From contig OZ024740.1 of the NCBI GenBank assembly GCA_964016885.1, forward strand, positions 302,311,545 through 302,375,544: a stretch of DNA of 64,000 nucleotides, in the 5' to 3' direction. The notes beneath the pieces were generated by a model that did no database searches, had not been told where the DNA came from, and saw nothing but the letters and a program-made list of their open reading frames with translations. Positions 1 to 11,600 of this stretch are shown here, one piece after another (position 1 is the first letter of the stretch; each line of letters begins with the position of its first letter). The position numbers and the translations under genes were made by a program. This DNA is from Eledone cirrhosa. Lineage: Eukaryota; Mollusca; Cephalopoda; Octopoda; Eledonidae.

Positions 1-262
1 TGGTGGTGGTTATGTTTGCTTAGTGGGATGGGCGGTGGTATGAAGTTAGTGGGTTGTCAGTAGATGGGTTGGCGTGTGTGTGGCGGTGTGGTATTGGTGC
101 CGTTGTCTATGGTAGTGGCGTTTGTGGTGGTGTGGCGGATGTATTGGTGGCGTCAAGGTCATTACCCAATACCACACCGCCACACACACGCCAACCCGTC
201 TACTGACAACCCACTAACCTCACACCACAGCCTATCCCACTAAGCAAACATAACCACCACCA
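1..262. repeat. Long inverted repeat (foldback), arms about 97 bp
   Basis: Positions 1-97 are nearly the reverse complement of 166-262, with a spacer of about 68 bp. The left arm touches the window edge, so the element may extend further. The arms are strand-biased (G/T-rich left, C/A-rich right). No coding potential is seen; transcription would give a long hairpin. Confidence 0.85.
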
Positions 263-564
263 TATCATGACATCCACACCCCGACATACTCTACACGCCA
301 AGGCCAATCAACCACCACCACACCACAGCCCATCTCATCCACCCATCGTCACCAACATCTCACCATCACACCCACCCCATATACACTACAGGCCAGTACA
401 TCGCCTTGACCCTTACCACCAATCAAAACAACCCATTTTGTCAAACTCTTGAATATCTGACTTTATCACACAGCATGTATTTCATTTTCTTATAGCATTT
501 CAGGAAGGTCCGTCGAGCTGCGGATTATTGAGTCGGATAAGATCGATATAGATCGAACCTTGAG
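263..564. other. C/A-rich low-complexity sequence, then unique AT-rich sequence; no gene
   Basis: The first 180 bp is rich in CCA/CAC and yields a short Pro/His-rich open frame that looks compositional, not coding. The rest has no recognisable domain or repeat. Confidence 0.5.
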
Positions 565-588
565 CTGATCAGTGGCGAAACGCGCGTC
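565..588 (+). ncRNA. Degenerate hammerhead-ribozyme-like core
   Basis: CTGATCA (565-571) is followed by GTGGC and then GAAACGCGCGTC (577-588). The second part matches the small-stem-III layout of Penelope-associated hammerheads: A15.1-U16.1 and C15.2-G16.2 around a GCGC loop, then a GTC cleavage triplet. G8 of the CUGANGA core is C, stem II is almost absent and stem I is not evident. If related at all, it is a decayed relic. Confidence 0.2.
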
Positions 589-758
589 ACCTATCAATAA
601 ATGCAATGAAGGAATAATCAATCGTCCTTTTATCCTTTCTATATATTACACTCTGTATAGCTCTACACATCATCACAGAAGTGAACATAAACATCGAGTG
701 CTCATCCGGGTGAACCTGCAGTAACTCCTAGTTACACCCACTGGGTATATATATATAT

Positions 759-1045
759 ATTTATTTAGGTTTGTTGGTTCACCACCGGATAGAATTGGTC
801 ATTCCGTATGATCAATCGTGATGTAATATTATGGAAAGTACTCAACGTAGTGCAGTTCACCCGTATTCGTTTGTGTAGTTGGTGGTGCTAATACGGAATA
901 ATTAACTCCGTATTCGCACCACCAACTACACAAACGAATACGGGTGAACTGCACTACGTTGAGTACTTTCCATAATATTACATCACGATTGACCATACGG
1001 AATGACCAATTCTATGCGGTGGTGAACCAACAAACCTAAATAAAT
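759..1045. repeat. Near-perfect palindromic foldback, arms 139 bp, loop 9 bp
   Basis: 759-897 pairs with 907-1045 with only a few mismatches, leaving a 9-bp loop. A (TA)n tract (748-760) abuts the left edge, as for most other foldbacks here. No ORF. It looks like a non-autonomous foldback or MITE-like unit, or the terminal part of a larger element. Confidence 0.9.
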
Positions 1046-1769
1046 AATGCTCCGATAATGTTGAGCGCTTTCAGATGTAATATTGAATAGCGGCAGTGAC
1101 TTCAGTGTACAGCTATTGCCAGCATGGGATTAACTGATCTAATTACCATTCGGATTTTGGTTGCTCTGTGGTTTGTCTACCGCCCACCCGATCCAATGCT
1201 GCTTCCTTGTCGGGAATAATCGGAATCCGACAAAATTCTACGTATTATACTTAAACATGTATTGTATTGACTGAACTCTCTACTCTATACTTCAGGACTT
1301 TTTGTGACCCACACTGAGTTCTGGGACCCGAACTTACACTATGTACCACCTGATACCATTCCACCTCTTCCATCCTCTATATCTATATGTATAACCTTGT
1401 ATTATCTTACTGCAACTTCATCTATTTTGTATTTCCCCGTTGATTTGATTCCTCCGGTATGTTCTTATATACTTCCTCCGTCTCACTACATCACTACTCT
1501 AGCTATGACGGCGTTTTATTTATTTATGTATTTTACTTTTTACTTTATTAATGTATCTTTGTATCCTGCTTTTATTTATTTGTGATTTTCTGCTTATTAT
1601 TCCTTACTCAGGTCTTTATGCACCTTTCATAGTTCCCTACCCACCAAAGAACCACACTACTTATAACCTGGACTAACTGGGACTTAAACATAATTATAGT
1701 CTATTTCCATTGGGTTTTACCACTTTCGACTGATGAGGTGGCTTCCCGGTTGTGCGCCGGGCGCTCGGA
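1046..1769. other. AT-rich sequence with no recognisable gene
   Basis: A 93-codon open frame at 1304-1585 is Tyr/Leu/Phe-rich and has no motif that I recognise. I do not call it a gene. Confidence 0.4.
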
Positions 1770-2232
1770 AAGTTCAGCCTTCCTTGAGTGCTTGGAAAAA
1801 TAAATTTCCCCTCTTTCGGTAAATGATATTACTCGGAACGGTTGGATTTGCCCCGGGGCCCGCCGCGCCGCCTGTTTTGACCTCCATATTATACTTATAC
1901 CTATAAACTCTGGGCTTAGGCATAACTGTTAGCTGTATCATGCCTCCCTCTACTAGCACGTAAATAAACCCCTCCTGTTTGAATTAATAGTATTCGTTTG
2001 GTATAGACGATGGCCTGTCGAAGATGGTAGACTTCCCGCTAACACACCCGAAGCCTATGGCAGTCACGTTCCTAGAGTACTCGGAAAAATTAATTTCCAT
2101 TTCTTTCGCTAGACGATACCACTCGAAACTGGCTGACACGTGGTTAGGAGGTGCTGGCTGGGATTTACGATCGAAGGCTTTAATCTTTACTCTATATCCC
2201 ACCTTGATAACTTATAGGGATTCCCAATAATA
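1770..2232. repeat. Two diverged tandem copies of a repeat of about 180 bp
   Basis: About 1770-1960 and about 2065-2232 share an ordered series of similar blocks: a 'gtgcttggaaaaataaattt' type block, then a 'ttactcggaac' type block, then a CTCTATA/CCTATAA block. Divergence is high and the alignment was done by eye. No family is recognised. Confidence 0.35.
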
Positions 2233-2902
2233 CACTTAAACTTTTTCATATAAGACTCTCTCTGTAATTTCATTAAATATATCCCGCAACACAAACCTTT
2301 AATTTTCTATTAATTTTCTAATTATTTTTAAAATTTCTTTTAACTCATAATTTTTTTAACTTTTAATTTATTTTAATTTAATTTCATCCTTTAACTCTTA
2401 ACATAAGTTAACGTTCCAATTTTCTGTTCACACATTTGACCATACAGACACCTATTATATATGCCTTTGTTAAAATATAGGTTCTCTGGAATAACATTTT
2501 TCGCGGCGTTTTCTTGCCTGACTATAGTGTGACCCTTACGCTGACTTTTCTTCTTTCTTTCTTCTCTTTTTTTATTCTCTGACGGAGAGGTGGTAGTACA
2601 CTATAAGCCTTCGCCTCTTCACCAGATGGTCATTAGTAGACCGAATAGCCATCACTTGAGGGCGACTGACCGAGGTGAAAACAGCTAGTTGGTCAGTTGT
2701 CCTCTCTGTCACTGATTTTCGGACCCATGGATTTTTATATATTCCTTTGTTATATTTCGAATACCTGATGATATCACCGGATTCATACGGAACCCGGTCA
2801 TTGAAATGATCAGAGTATAATAAACTTTTCAAGGATTTACACCAGTCCCGCCTCCTGTTATTTAATTCATAATTATATATATATATATATATATATTAAT
2901 AA
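2233..2902. other. AT-rich spacer, unidentified block and (TA)n; no gene
   Basis: 2280-2400 is TTTTAATT-rich. 2575-2850 is a less AT-biased block, open on the minus strand for about 86 codons but without a recognised motif. 2873-2897 is (TA)n directly beside the 3' end of the LINE relic at 2903. Confidence 0.4.
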
Positions 2903-4395
2903 TTAACGGCTTTTTAGCCCACCCAATGGTCTAAAATATCTTGCACAGAGTTGACAACCATGATAAAAACATTCACTGGCAACAGCCGGCTGTGGTTGGT
3001 CGTCATGTACTTTTGCATGTCGTTTGAGCACTCCTGCTGATCTACACTCTTTTCCACATGCTTGACAAGTATGATGAGTAGCATCTCCAACAGCAGCCTG
3101 GAAGTCAACCACTGGTCTTACTTCATGACTGCGAAGATGACTTTTCAGTCCAGCTTTGCTGAGGCAGAGTCTTACACAGATACTGCATGTCAGCGGCATA
3201 GGAGGACATTTGCTGTCTGGAAATCTAATAGCCATTCCTTTCCTGACATCCTTTTTACTTTCTCGTATGTAATTCGAGATGCTTCAAAAGCAACTTTCCC
3301 ATCATGCACAATCTTTCTCCATTTACTACGATCAGCAGCTACACTTTCCCATGTATCAGCATACGAATCCTTATACCACTTTTTTTGGTTTATATGGAGG
3401 TCGTTTTCCTTTAGCTAACTCTCCATACAAGAGTTGTTTTGGTATACTACAATCCTCCATCCTGGCTAGGTGACCACTCCATCTGAGTCTAAGCTTAAGC
3501 ACAAGAGCTTCTATACTGTCACACATATAGCTTTCCAAAATCTCGACATCACTGATGTGGTCCCTCCAGTGAACGCTATGGATCCGTCGGACACATATCT
3601 GATAGAAATGTTCGAACTGCTTAAGGTGGTGTCGATATGTGACCCAGGTCTCGCATATATAAAGAAGAGACGAGTGCACACATGCCTTGTAAACCTTTAC
3701 CTTTGTCTTCTTGCATATGTCCCACCGATCCCAGAGGCACCTTTCTAGCTTTCCGAAAGCATCACTTGCTTTCCTAATCATATGTGAAATTTCATTATCG
3801 AGTTTGTTGTATCATTGACAGTACTTCCCAGGTAGACAAACTGATCAACCACTCCAAGTCGTTTACCATGCACATATAAATCTCTGTGTGCGCTACAAGA
3901 CCACAATCATCTGCATACAAAAGGTCTCATATGATAGAGGTAAATAATTTTTGTCTTTGCAGCAAAGCACTTGATGTTAAATATGCTGCCAGATGCTCGA
4001 TAGTAGATGTAAACACCATGCTTGCAACACCTGAATGCAATATAGAAAACCATCGCAAAGTATATGGCAAATAGGGTCGGAACATCCCTGTTTCACTCCA
4101 TTTTTCACTGAGATAGGCTCTGACATGTTATCTCTGACATTAACCCAAGTCTTCACGTCATGCTATCATGGAAAGACCTAACCAAAGCAACCACGTTTTT
4201 GGGGAACCTTCCACAATACATTTCAGTTAACTGTATCGAGGGCTTTTGTCAAATCGACAGAAACCTGATACAGATCCAAACCCTGTTCCACGCACTTCTC
4301 CTGAAGCTGTCCTGCTGAGAAGATCATATCAGTAATGCTACGACCAGCACGAAAACCAGATTCACTTTCAGGAAGATTTCACAGTGAAAAAACGT
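2903..4395 (-). mobile_element. Decayed, 5'-truncated LINE with a zinc-finger C-terminus
   Basis: Read on the minus strand, RT fragments begin near 4392 (motif LPESESGFRAGRSITDMIF). A corrupted motif A follows (VSVDLTKALDTVN then a stop, about 4255-4230). Next comes the LINE C-terminal region at 3781-3371, with SLLYICETW, a RIHSVHWRDHISD type block and LRWSGHLARMED. The 3' part (3235-2903) encodes C2H2-like fingers (CSIC...HLRSH, CQAC...HAKVH and a partial third), typical of an APE-type LINE family with a fingered tail. Breaks include a stop in motif A and a frameshift at the T7 run 3380-3386 (A7 in the sense strand), after which coding-like sequence continues in another frame before returning. 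The 5' two-thirds are missing. The exact clade is unsure. Confidence 0.75.
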
Positions 4396-5712
4396 GCTAA
4401 ATATAATTACTGATGATTTCATACGAATGAAAAAATCCTAGTCTTGTAGAAGCCATTCTACATTAAATAATATTATGGGTGGTAAATGGGGTCTTGGATG
4501 TGTGTGTGTGTGTGTATCTGTGTCTTTATGAAATATGCTTCATTGAGGACAACTAATAATATCAAATTATATCGGTTGCCTTCACCAATTTTGCCTTGTA
4601 GACATAGAGTAGTTCCACTGAATTGTCTTAAGAAGCTTGGATCATCCAAGTATATGGAAGTTATATTCCTTGTTTGCTTCAGAGATCAAACAACCTTAAA
4701 GGCATTTTCTGTGTCAATATCTTCTTTTCTACTAATTAAGGAATATATGCTGTGAAACAAGCAACTTCTCATTAAAAAAATACACAAAAAATCTATTATG
4801 TATTTGTCACCGGAGAAACAATGATAATATAGCTAGGAATGTGTACCAACAGATAGTATCGACACTGAAAGGACTAATGGAGACGTAGTTTTTTTGTTTG
4901 TTTTTTTGTACCGTCTGACAATCAGCTATTTCATTTCAACTTGAAGGGTGAACAGATATGCAATACAGCAGCGAAATGGAACATATTGAAGAAAATATAT
5001 ATATAGATATGTATGTGTGAGTGTGTGTGTGTTTTTGATTGTGTTTATGTGTGTTTGTACGTGTTTGTTGCTGTGTGTATGTTTGTTTATGTGTGTGTGT
5101 GTATGTTAGTAGGTATATGTGTATGCATGTATTTATTAGTGTTTGTTAGTGTGTGTGTGTGTGTTTGTACAAGCCACAGATTTTCCATCATCATTACTTC
5201 AAATGCCTGCCTTAATTACCAGACGTTATACAGCTCTACATTTACCAGACGTTATACAGCTCTACATTTCCGTTTTTGTTGGTGTGCATACATTTTAGAT
5301 GGTGGGAATATGTTATCTACTCTTAAGTGTGCAATAAAATATGTAGAAGCCCAAGAAAAATAAAATAAAAATTCCGAAATAGATGAAGATTTGAAATGTA
5401 AAGGGAGAATAACAGAATAAGAGTAAATAATTTTGAAAAATATTCACATTGAAAATAGAAAAGAAAAATATAAAGAAAGGAACGCAGCCACCTCTTCGCG
5501 TTAAATAGTGGAAAGAGAGCGCGCGCGTGTGTACATGTGTGTGTTTGTATGTGTGTATGTGTAAACGTGCATGTGTGTGTATGTATGAGTGTGTACTTTA
5601 CTATTACCCGAAATCATCTGACTAGTGTTCAAATCTACATCATTTCATGGCATTGAAGATTTGGAAGGGAGGTTAAGGTATTATTATCATTCCTTATATA
5701 TACACATATATA

Positions 5713-5775
<63 letters not shown>

Positions 5776-6560
5776 CAGGTAACGCAAATATGGGTAAATT
5801 GGTATTAAAATAATTCTTGCAATTTAAGAACAGGAGATGTATATACATTGAATTTATCTTAAATTATCTAGTTCACGTTGTGCTGTACGAATATAATAAT
5901 TTCATTTATGACAAAAGCATTATTTTGTGAAACGAAAGCATGCTATGCAAATTAGATTTCCTTTTTAAGTTCAATACTACATTCTGTATAACAGAAAGAG
6001 CAACTGCTGTAAGTTTGCTTTGATGGCCGAGTCAAAATTGGATAACTTAGAATAATCTGGTGGATTCTTCATGTGCCCACATAGAATGATAGTAGTATTT
6101 TTACACTTCTTCATTTTCATGTTGCGGCTAAAACGTATTATAGTCATATCTATTTATCTATTTATATGTATGTATGTGTGTGTGCATCGGTGTGTATGTG
6201 TATATGTTTGTGTGGCGATGTTGTGTGGGGATGTTTGAACTTAAGTATGTAAGGAGGTATCTATGTATTTATCCGTTTGTCTATCTATCTATGTATCTAT
6301 TCTTTAGTAAATTCTGGGAATTTCTGATCAGTCTATGTAAATCCACGTAAATACTTACGAGGCATTTCAAGATACTTTTCTTGGTAAGGGAGTCTGATGG
6401 CAGTGACAGATTTCTTGTTGTCTCAAGATCTTCGAGACGGAAGTGATAGTTGCTATTGATGATCGATTAAACTGAGGCAAATCGATTTTATTCAGAAAGG
6501 AGATGGATATTCGGAGAGCAAGAGTTATTGGCCGAAACAACTGAGCACAATGATTAGTGT
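4396..6560. other. Intergenic AT-rich sequence with microsatellites; no gene
   Basis: Contents: a tRNA-SINE tail remnant near 4845-4895 (an acagatagtatcgac...actaatggagacgtag pattern), (TG)n-rich tracts at about 4985-5165 and 5520-5595, and (TA)n at 5721-5775. The Cys/Val-rich short frames over the TG tracts are composition artefacts. Confidence 0.5.
5716..5775. repeat. (TG)n/(TA)n microsatellite
   Basis: A short TG run passes into about 23 uninterrupted TA units. Confidence 0.9.
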
Positions 6561-6573
6561 AGTGCATTAGTGG

Positions 6574-6846
6574 AGGCACGTGGCCTAATGGTAAAGGTGT
6601 TCGTCTTTTGATCATAATGTAGTGGGTTCGATTCCTGGACTGAGTTGGGTGTTATGTTTATGAGCCAAAAATTTCATTTCACGTTACGCCAGTATGTTCT
6701 GCTATAACATGAATAGCTGCAATAGCTGGGGGTTTAAACCTGTGATGGACTGGCGTCCTGTCCAGGGAGAGTATCGTACTCTCAGTTTCTTCACGTACGC
6801 CACGAAACCGGGATAAGCACCGGTCTGAGGCAGACATAAGTTTTAA
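6574..6846 (+). mobile_element. tRNA-derived SINE with intact target-site duplications
   Basis: The tRNA-like head has an A box TGGCCTAATGGT (6581-6592) and a B box GGTTCGATTCC (6625-6635). The body includes a TGGACTGGCGTCCTGTCC block (about 6747-6764), similar to a module I recall from other animal SINE/LINE tails. The insertion is flanked by 13-bp direct repeats agtgcattagtgg at 6561-6573 and 6847-6859, which fixes both ends. Pol III promoter boxes are visible; it encodes no protein. Confidence 0.85.
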
Positions 6847-6869
6847 AGTGCATTAGTGGGGAGGCAAAA

Positions 6870-8149
6870 TGACTGATGAAATAAGGAGAGACGAAAGATT
6901 CGGAAGTGCTTGGGTGATTGTGAAATGGAGACAGCTCCGATGGTTACAGAAAAGACAGTGGGTGGAAACATTAGTATGTGGGTCAGGATTTTTAGTGTGC
7001 CTGGGTGATTTTATGCCAATTTCTCGCGTTCATATTTGGATTAATAAAACCTGATGGTGTCTGAAATAATTCTTATGTAATTTTTCTTTGTGAGAAGATG
7101 TACATAACATGACCTTCTCACAAAATTGGAAATGATAGACTGCTGACAACTACATTAACCTCTTCCTGATTACAGAAGTAGACATAATGGAATACTCATG
7201 AAAATCCTTGAAATTAGAACTGAATACTGCTGTTTTATTCCTATTTATATTAACGTATATAAAAATAAATATTTAATAAGTTGTGGGTGTTAATTTGTTG
7301 CTGAGCCAAGCTTACAAGTATTAAAATAACTCATCGTTACAATACTAACAGCTAACACGTTTTCTTTTTTCTACAAACCTTATACTATCACGCCGTACTG
7401 CCTAGCTAACACTTTATTTCTTCAGAACATTTCTTTCTAACCATAGATCCCATCAATTATTAAACGTCAAAATAAAATAAAAGCATAAATTGCTTCAACC
7501 ACCTCTGATCATCCCAGTTCCCCTCTCCAGGAGGTCGTCTATAGAGTGATGGGAATTTACCTTTCTCTAGAGAGCTGGTAATAAAAATAAACAAAAATCG
7601 ATAAGTAAACAAGTCTTATATTAAGCCTCTGAACTGTAACTTTGTTGTCATTCATGTTTCCAACAGGAACCATCTAAGTGAAGATCATCACAGCTGTAAA
7701 ATAAATGAACCTTGATGAACAGCTGGAATACGAGTATCTACAGAAAAGGAAAACGTGAGACAGTCGCTAATAGCGACTAGGCATGCACACTAGAGTGATC
7801 CTACTCACTGAAACTGGCAGGCTGCCATTTTCACTTCTAGTTATGAAGGCTTCAAGCACAAATTACAATCATGTAAAACATACGTTAATGTAAATAGCGT
7901 AACTCTATTTTTCTGTATATTTTTTGCAAATAGAGAAATAACAGCAATGTAAATTTTAGTAAAAATTTGAATTTTCTCAATGGTATAACCTTCTATACAA
8001 CCAAAGTACATGAAAATTGTTCAGCATCAAATGTGTACAAAATGGTAATCTATATTGCCAATTTGAATTCGAGTGACACGGTAATATTGACAATATTAAT
8101 ATAGTGGATTACCGTCAGGCTCCCTATATCACCTTCTTCTTACTAGCGG
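6870..8149. other. AT-rich intergenic sequence; nothing recognised
   Basis: No ORF with a recognisable motif, no inverted repeat of note and no microsatellite of length were seen by eye. Confidence 0.4.
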
Positions 8150-8262
8150 CAAGTAACAGAGCCATTACTGCATCGGATTAAATCTCTCGGTATTTGATCC
8201 AACTGTCTAACTCCTGAGTTCAAATCATACAGATGGCAAATTTGCTTTTCATCATTTCTGGT
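8150..8262 (+). mobile_element. Old Lys-type SINE relic
   Basis: The pattern matches the head of the abundant SINE here: ...cggtatttg...ctcctGAGTTCAAATC...ttgcttttcatc. The B box (GAGTTCAAATC) is kept; the 3' body is missing or replaced at the border with the LINE relic that follows. Confidence 0.55.
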
Positions 8263-9370
8263 TCTTCTTCTTCACCCACATACTGCTGGGAAGGTGATGG
8301 GAGTAAATACTCAAAGTCCTGAAATACTCCTTCCAGTGGGTCTGGTCAGAGGCAACCGTCCCCTGAGCGAGACAAGCCGAGTACGTGGGTTTTATACAAG
8401 TACTTTCCTCGGGGTATACCATTTTGTTTTGACCTTGAAATATTTTCAGCGATTCTTTCTTAAGATATTCTAACCTAATGCCTGTAATGTCGGAGCTGCA
8501 ATCTCTTAATTCAGGGAAGTAGCGTCTCTACCTAGAGAAACTCACTGATCTACGAAATACATATTCTCTTGAGTAACCTTAATCTAATGACCCGTTGGAG
8601 GAAGCCCGTTCCGGCTGCTTGTATTCGTGATCATTTTATTTCGGTCATTACGCAAGATTTATGACCATAGGTAAATGTTGGAACGAATACCGAATTGAAG
8701 ATACTGAGTTTCGCTTTTACACATACCCCTTTCCTTCTGATTAACGGATGCTGAAACTGTCGTTTTACTGCATCAACTCCAACAATTATTGAACTTAATT
8801 CAGCCCCCTCTGTCTATCACTTGTGAACACGGACTAGACTTATTTGAACTCCTCTACCTGCTTCAGTCGAACACCATTCATACATAGAGGGCACTGCACA
8901 GGCTTCCATGAGGGGGACGAGTGTCTCAGACTTTACTGCGCTGATCTTCATTCTTCTGCGGGAATATCGATCCTGTACTCCTGCAGAACCTTCCACAGCA
9001 GATGCCCTGAAACGTGATCATGTGCCTTTTCAAGACATACAAAGTAATAATATACCTCTTGGCAGCACTCCCACGATTTCTCAAATTCTTTCTACAGTTT
9101 AAATATTTGATTGGCTATGCTGCGAAAAGCAGGCTGTTCTCCAGTCCTCCTGAACTCGACAATCTTCCTATATCTCTTTGCCAAAGATTTAGCATCGACT
9201 TTACCGAGCAGCCTTAACAAGGAATTCGCTCTATAATTGGAGCAATCTCTAATATCTCCCCTTTTGAAAATGTGGATTATCAATCCCGAATGCCATTGCT
9301 TAGGTACCTTTCCAAAGATCCAGACCACGCGGTACACATAAGTCAGCCAGAAAACAAAAATAAAATACTG
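8263..9370 (-). mobile_element. RTE-like LINE relic with internal deletion
   Basis: On the minus strand the element opens with WLTYVYRVVW and then the RT finger block at 9337-9092 (VPKQWHSGLIIHIFKRGD, CSNYRANSLL, EQPAFRSIANQIF). It jumps through a damaged palm (VCLEKAHDHVSGHLLWKVLQEY) to MKISAVKSETLVPLMEA and then the thumb/C-terminal block VCVKAKLSIFNSVFVPTFTYGHKSCVMTE and RIQAAGTGFLQRV. The catalytic FADD region is missing. Multiple stops are present. The block order is that of the RTE-like LINEs common in fish and molluscs. A second scrap of the same family is at 35560-35790. Confidence 0.75.
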
Positions 9371-9782
9371 GTTCGTGGGAGGTGGATTGGTGGCATTGTT
9401 AAAGCTTTTTACCTACTCCAGCTCTGTGAATTTTAAGGCAAATTTCATTCTCTTCTCAACGAAAAACCTGTTATATATCTGCCAAGAAATGCGACTGACA
9501 GATAGTGTAAGCACTGGTATGACTAACGGAAACGTAGTTTCATTGGCTACATGTGATGGTCATCTTTTTCTTTTGTTCAATCATGAAACGTCATATGTCA
9601 CTTACTACCTTATACATCATATAAAATCACATTATAAAAATATATATAATGAATGGCTCCTTAAAAAGGTTATTTTCACATAAGCAATACATAGGTTACA
9701 AATTATAAGTGACACTACCACATAAGGGTAGAATACAAATGTTAACTTAACTGCAGTGGTTCTCTTGGTGGTAATCTATATA
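9371..9782. other. Unique sequence with a SINE tail remnant; no gene
   Basis: 9485-9560 (gcgactgacagatagtgtaagcact...ctaacggaaacgtag) is a diverged copy of the 3' body of the SINE at 46204-46424. Otherwise nothing is recognised. Confidence 0.5.
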
Positions 9783-9990
9783 AATACTGCCGTTTTAAGG
9801 GAGGGAAAGTCGGTTGAATCGACCACAGTATATTACTGGAGCTTTTTCTTTATCGATCCCGTAAGTATGAAAGGCAAAGCTAACCTCGGCGGGATTTGAA
9901 CTCAGAACGACGCCGAGTTTAGCTTTGCCTTTCATCCTGTGTGGTTGATAAAATATGCACCCGTAATATACTGTGTTGCTGATAATAATA
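9783..9990. mobile_element. Two Lys-type SINE fragments in opposite orientation
   Basis: 9783-9913 is a minus-strand fragment (tattactgg..., atcgatcccgtaag, aaggcaaagctaacctcggcgggatttgaactcagaa). It is followed at about 9912-9985 by a plus-strand 3' half (tttgcctttcatcc, ggttgataaaat, gtaatatactg). Together they form a small natural hairpin. Confidence 0.7.
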
Positions 9991-11149
9991 TCTCATAATT
10001 AGCATGTACCCTCAAATAACACGTGTTTCTTACATTGAAATCAACAATATAGTCATCGCTTAATATATTTTGTCACTTTGAATAAGTAGTGCAGGGGAAG
10101 AAACTTCTGTATTTATATTTACTTTATAGTCCGTTTATGATTTGAGTTTTGATTCGATATATGTTACTCCTTGCCTACATAGCTGTGAGTAAGAAGTACC
10201 ATTAAACATCATCATTATATGTTGCGTCTAATGTTGCTTTTCTTTAAACTCAGACTAGCTCTGGTCGACCCAGCCTATTATCAAAAACGTACCAGCCTTG
10301 AACAACCCATCGCTTTTTAAGACAGAGTCTTTATATCCAGTAATACTATTGAAACAATCCTTTTCTTTTAAGACGACAGAATGTGAATTAAAATAGGTAT
10401 CCATGCTATTTCTAATAGGCAACCGAACATTTTGAGGCAATCACTTTGGCTTGTCAAGTTTACATTTATAATAAGAATAGAATAGCTGGAAGTTTAGAGA
10501 ACTGAACTAAAGGATTTTCACTATAGAGTTCCGATAACCAAGGTTTTGAATGCAAATACAATTTTATAATGATGTTGCCTGCACTCGCTTTAATTTTAGT
10601 AATATAAATAAGTACCAGTTATATACAGTAGATGCTCTATTTGATATAACCCACCCCACCCTGGAATATTTAGCACTGGCTGATAGACGACCTCATAATT
10701 GCATGTATATACGTAAGTGTAAGAAATAAAGGGCAATGTTAAAACATCTGAAAAATCTGATTTTTTTGTTTATAACCGTTAAGTGTCTCGCTTGAGAATC
10801 AAAACCATGTAGTCTTCTTTTATAGGTGTAAAAGAACCTGAACTGCAATGTTAGAGAAGTTTAATAATGCTAAGCAGTTTTAATTGAAACATTGATGCCC
10901 ACCGAAGATACGTTCAACTATATAACTAATACAAACTTAATAGTGGTAGTTTTGTAAACAGTTAAATTTCTTTTATATATTTTTCGGGTTCTTTCGATCA
11001 ATTAATTTCACTGTTGATTAAATTATTATGTCAAATTTCAATATAGCCATGCATTAGCCTATCTTATTGTGTATATTTAAACGGTTCGGCTGTTAATGTT
11101 TATCTATTCATATGCATATAGGTGATAATGTTTATGTATGAATGTGTAT
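9991..11149. other. AT-rich intergenic sequence; nothing recognised
   Basis: Only short open frames without motifs; no clear repeat structure. Confidence 0.4.
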
Positions 11150-11285
11150 ATAGGCGGCGAATTGGCAGCGTCGTTAGAACGTCGGATAGAATGCTTTGCG
11201 GTATCCGTTTCGAAACTCTGTTCTCTGAGTTCAAATCTCGCTGACGTAAACTTTGATTTGCATCGATTTGCAGTTGATAAATAAA
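11150..11285 (+). mobile_element. Lys-type SINE, 5' part
   Basis: The tRNA-like head ggcggcgaattggcagcgtcg..., the 'cgtcggatagaatgctttgcgg' type block and the B box GAGTTCAAATC are clear. The 3' body is degenerate or absent. Confidence 0.75.
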
Positions 11286-11499
11286 AGTGCTAGTCAAGTA
11301 GTGTGGTCGATTCTTCCTCTATATCACTTTCTCACTTCCATTACCTCATGTTCTGTCCTTCTATGGAAGGAATCTGCTGTGCTCAGACCTGAAGATGAGA
11401 TGGAGTCCTGCAGGTATAAAAATGCCCTAGAAACGCAGTATGTCAAAACGTCTGGAGTTACGGGACCTTGCATGAATGCATATGTATTGATTGATTGAT

Positions 11500-11504
11500 T
11501 CATT

Positions 11505-11547
<43 letters not shown>

Positions 11548-11600
11548 GCACATTTGGGAAATTATAAAACCAGAAGAACATCCATACATAATACATGATG
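11500..11600 (+). mobile_element. 3' end of a restriction-endonuclease LINE plus (CA)n/(CATA)n
   Basis: After a (CA)n run (11508-11546) comes ataaaaccagaagaacat (about 11567-11584), then CATA units. The same string occurs at about 21393-21410, after LINE B, also followed by ACAT-type repeats. I infer that this is the 3' terminus of an upstream copy of which little else remains. Confidence 0.45.

Noticed and set aside
267..452. 61-codon Pro/His-rich ORF
   Set aside because: Compositional frame beside a C/A-rich inverted-repeat arm.
1729..1790. CTGATGAGG followed by a hairpin and GGAAAG, as a hammerhead
   Set aside because: The closing pair before GAAA is G-G, no stem III/cleavage triplet follows, and no Penelope sequence is nearby.
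6577..6645. tRNA gene
   Set aside because: Has A and B boxes but no foldable acceptor stem, and continues into a SINE body with target duplications. The same holds for 46204 and 55863.
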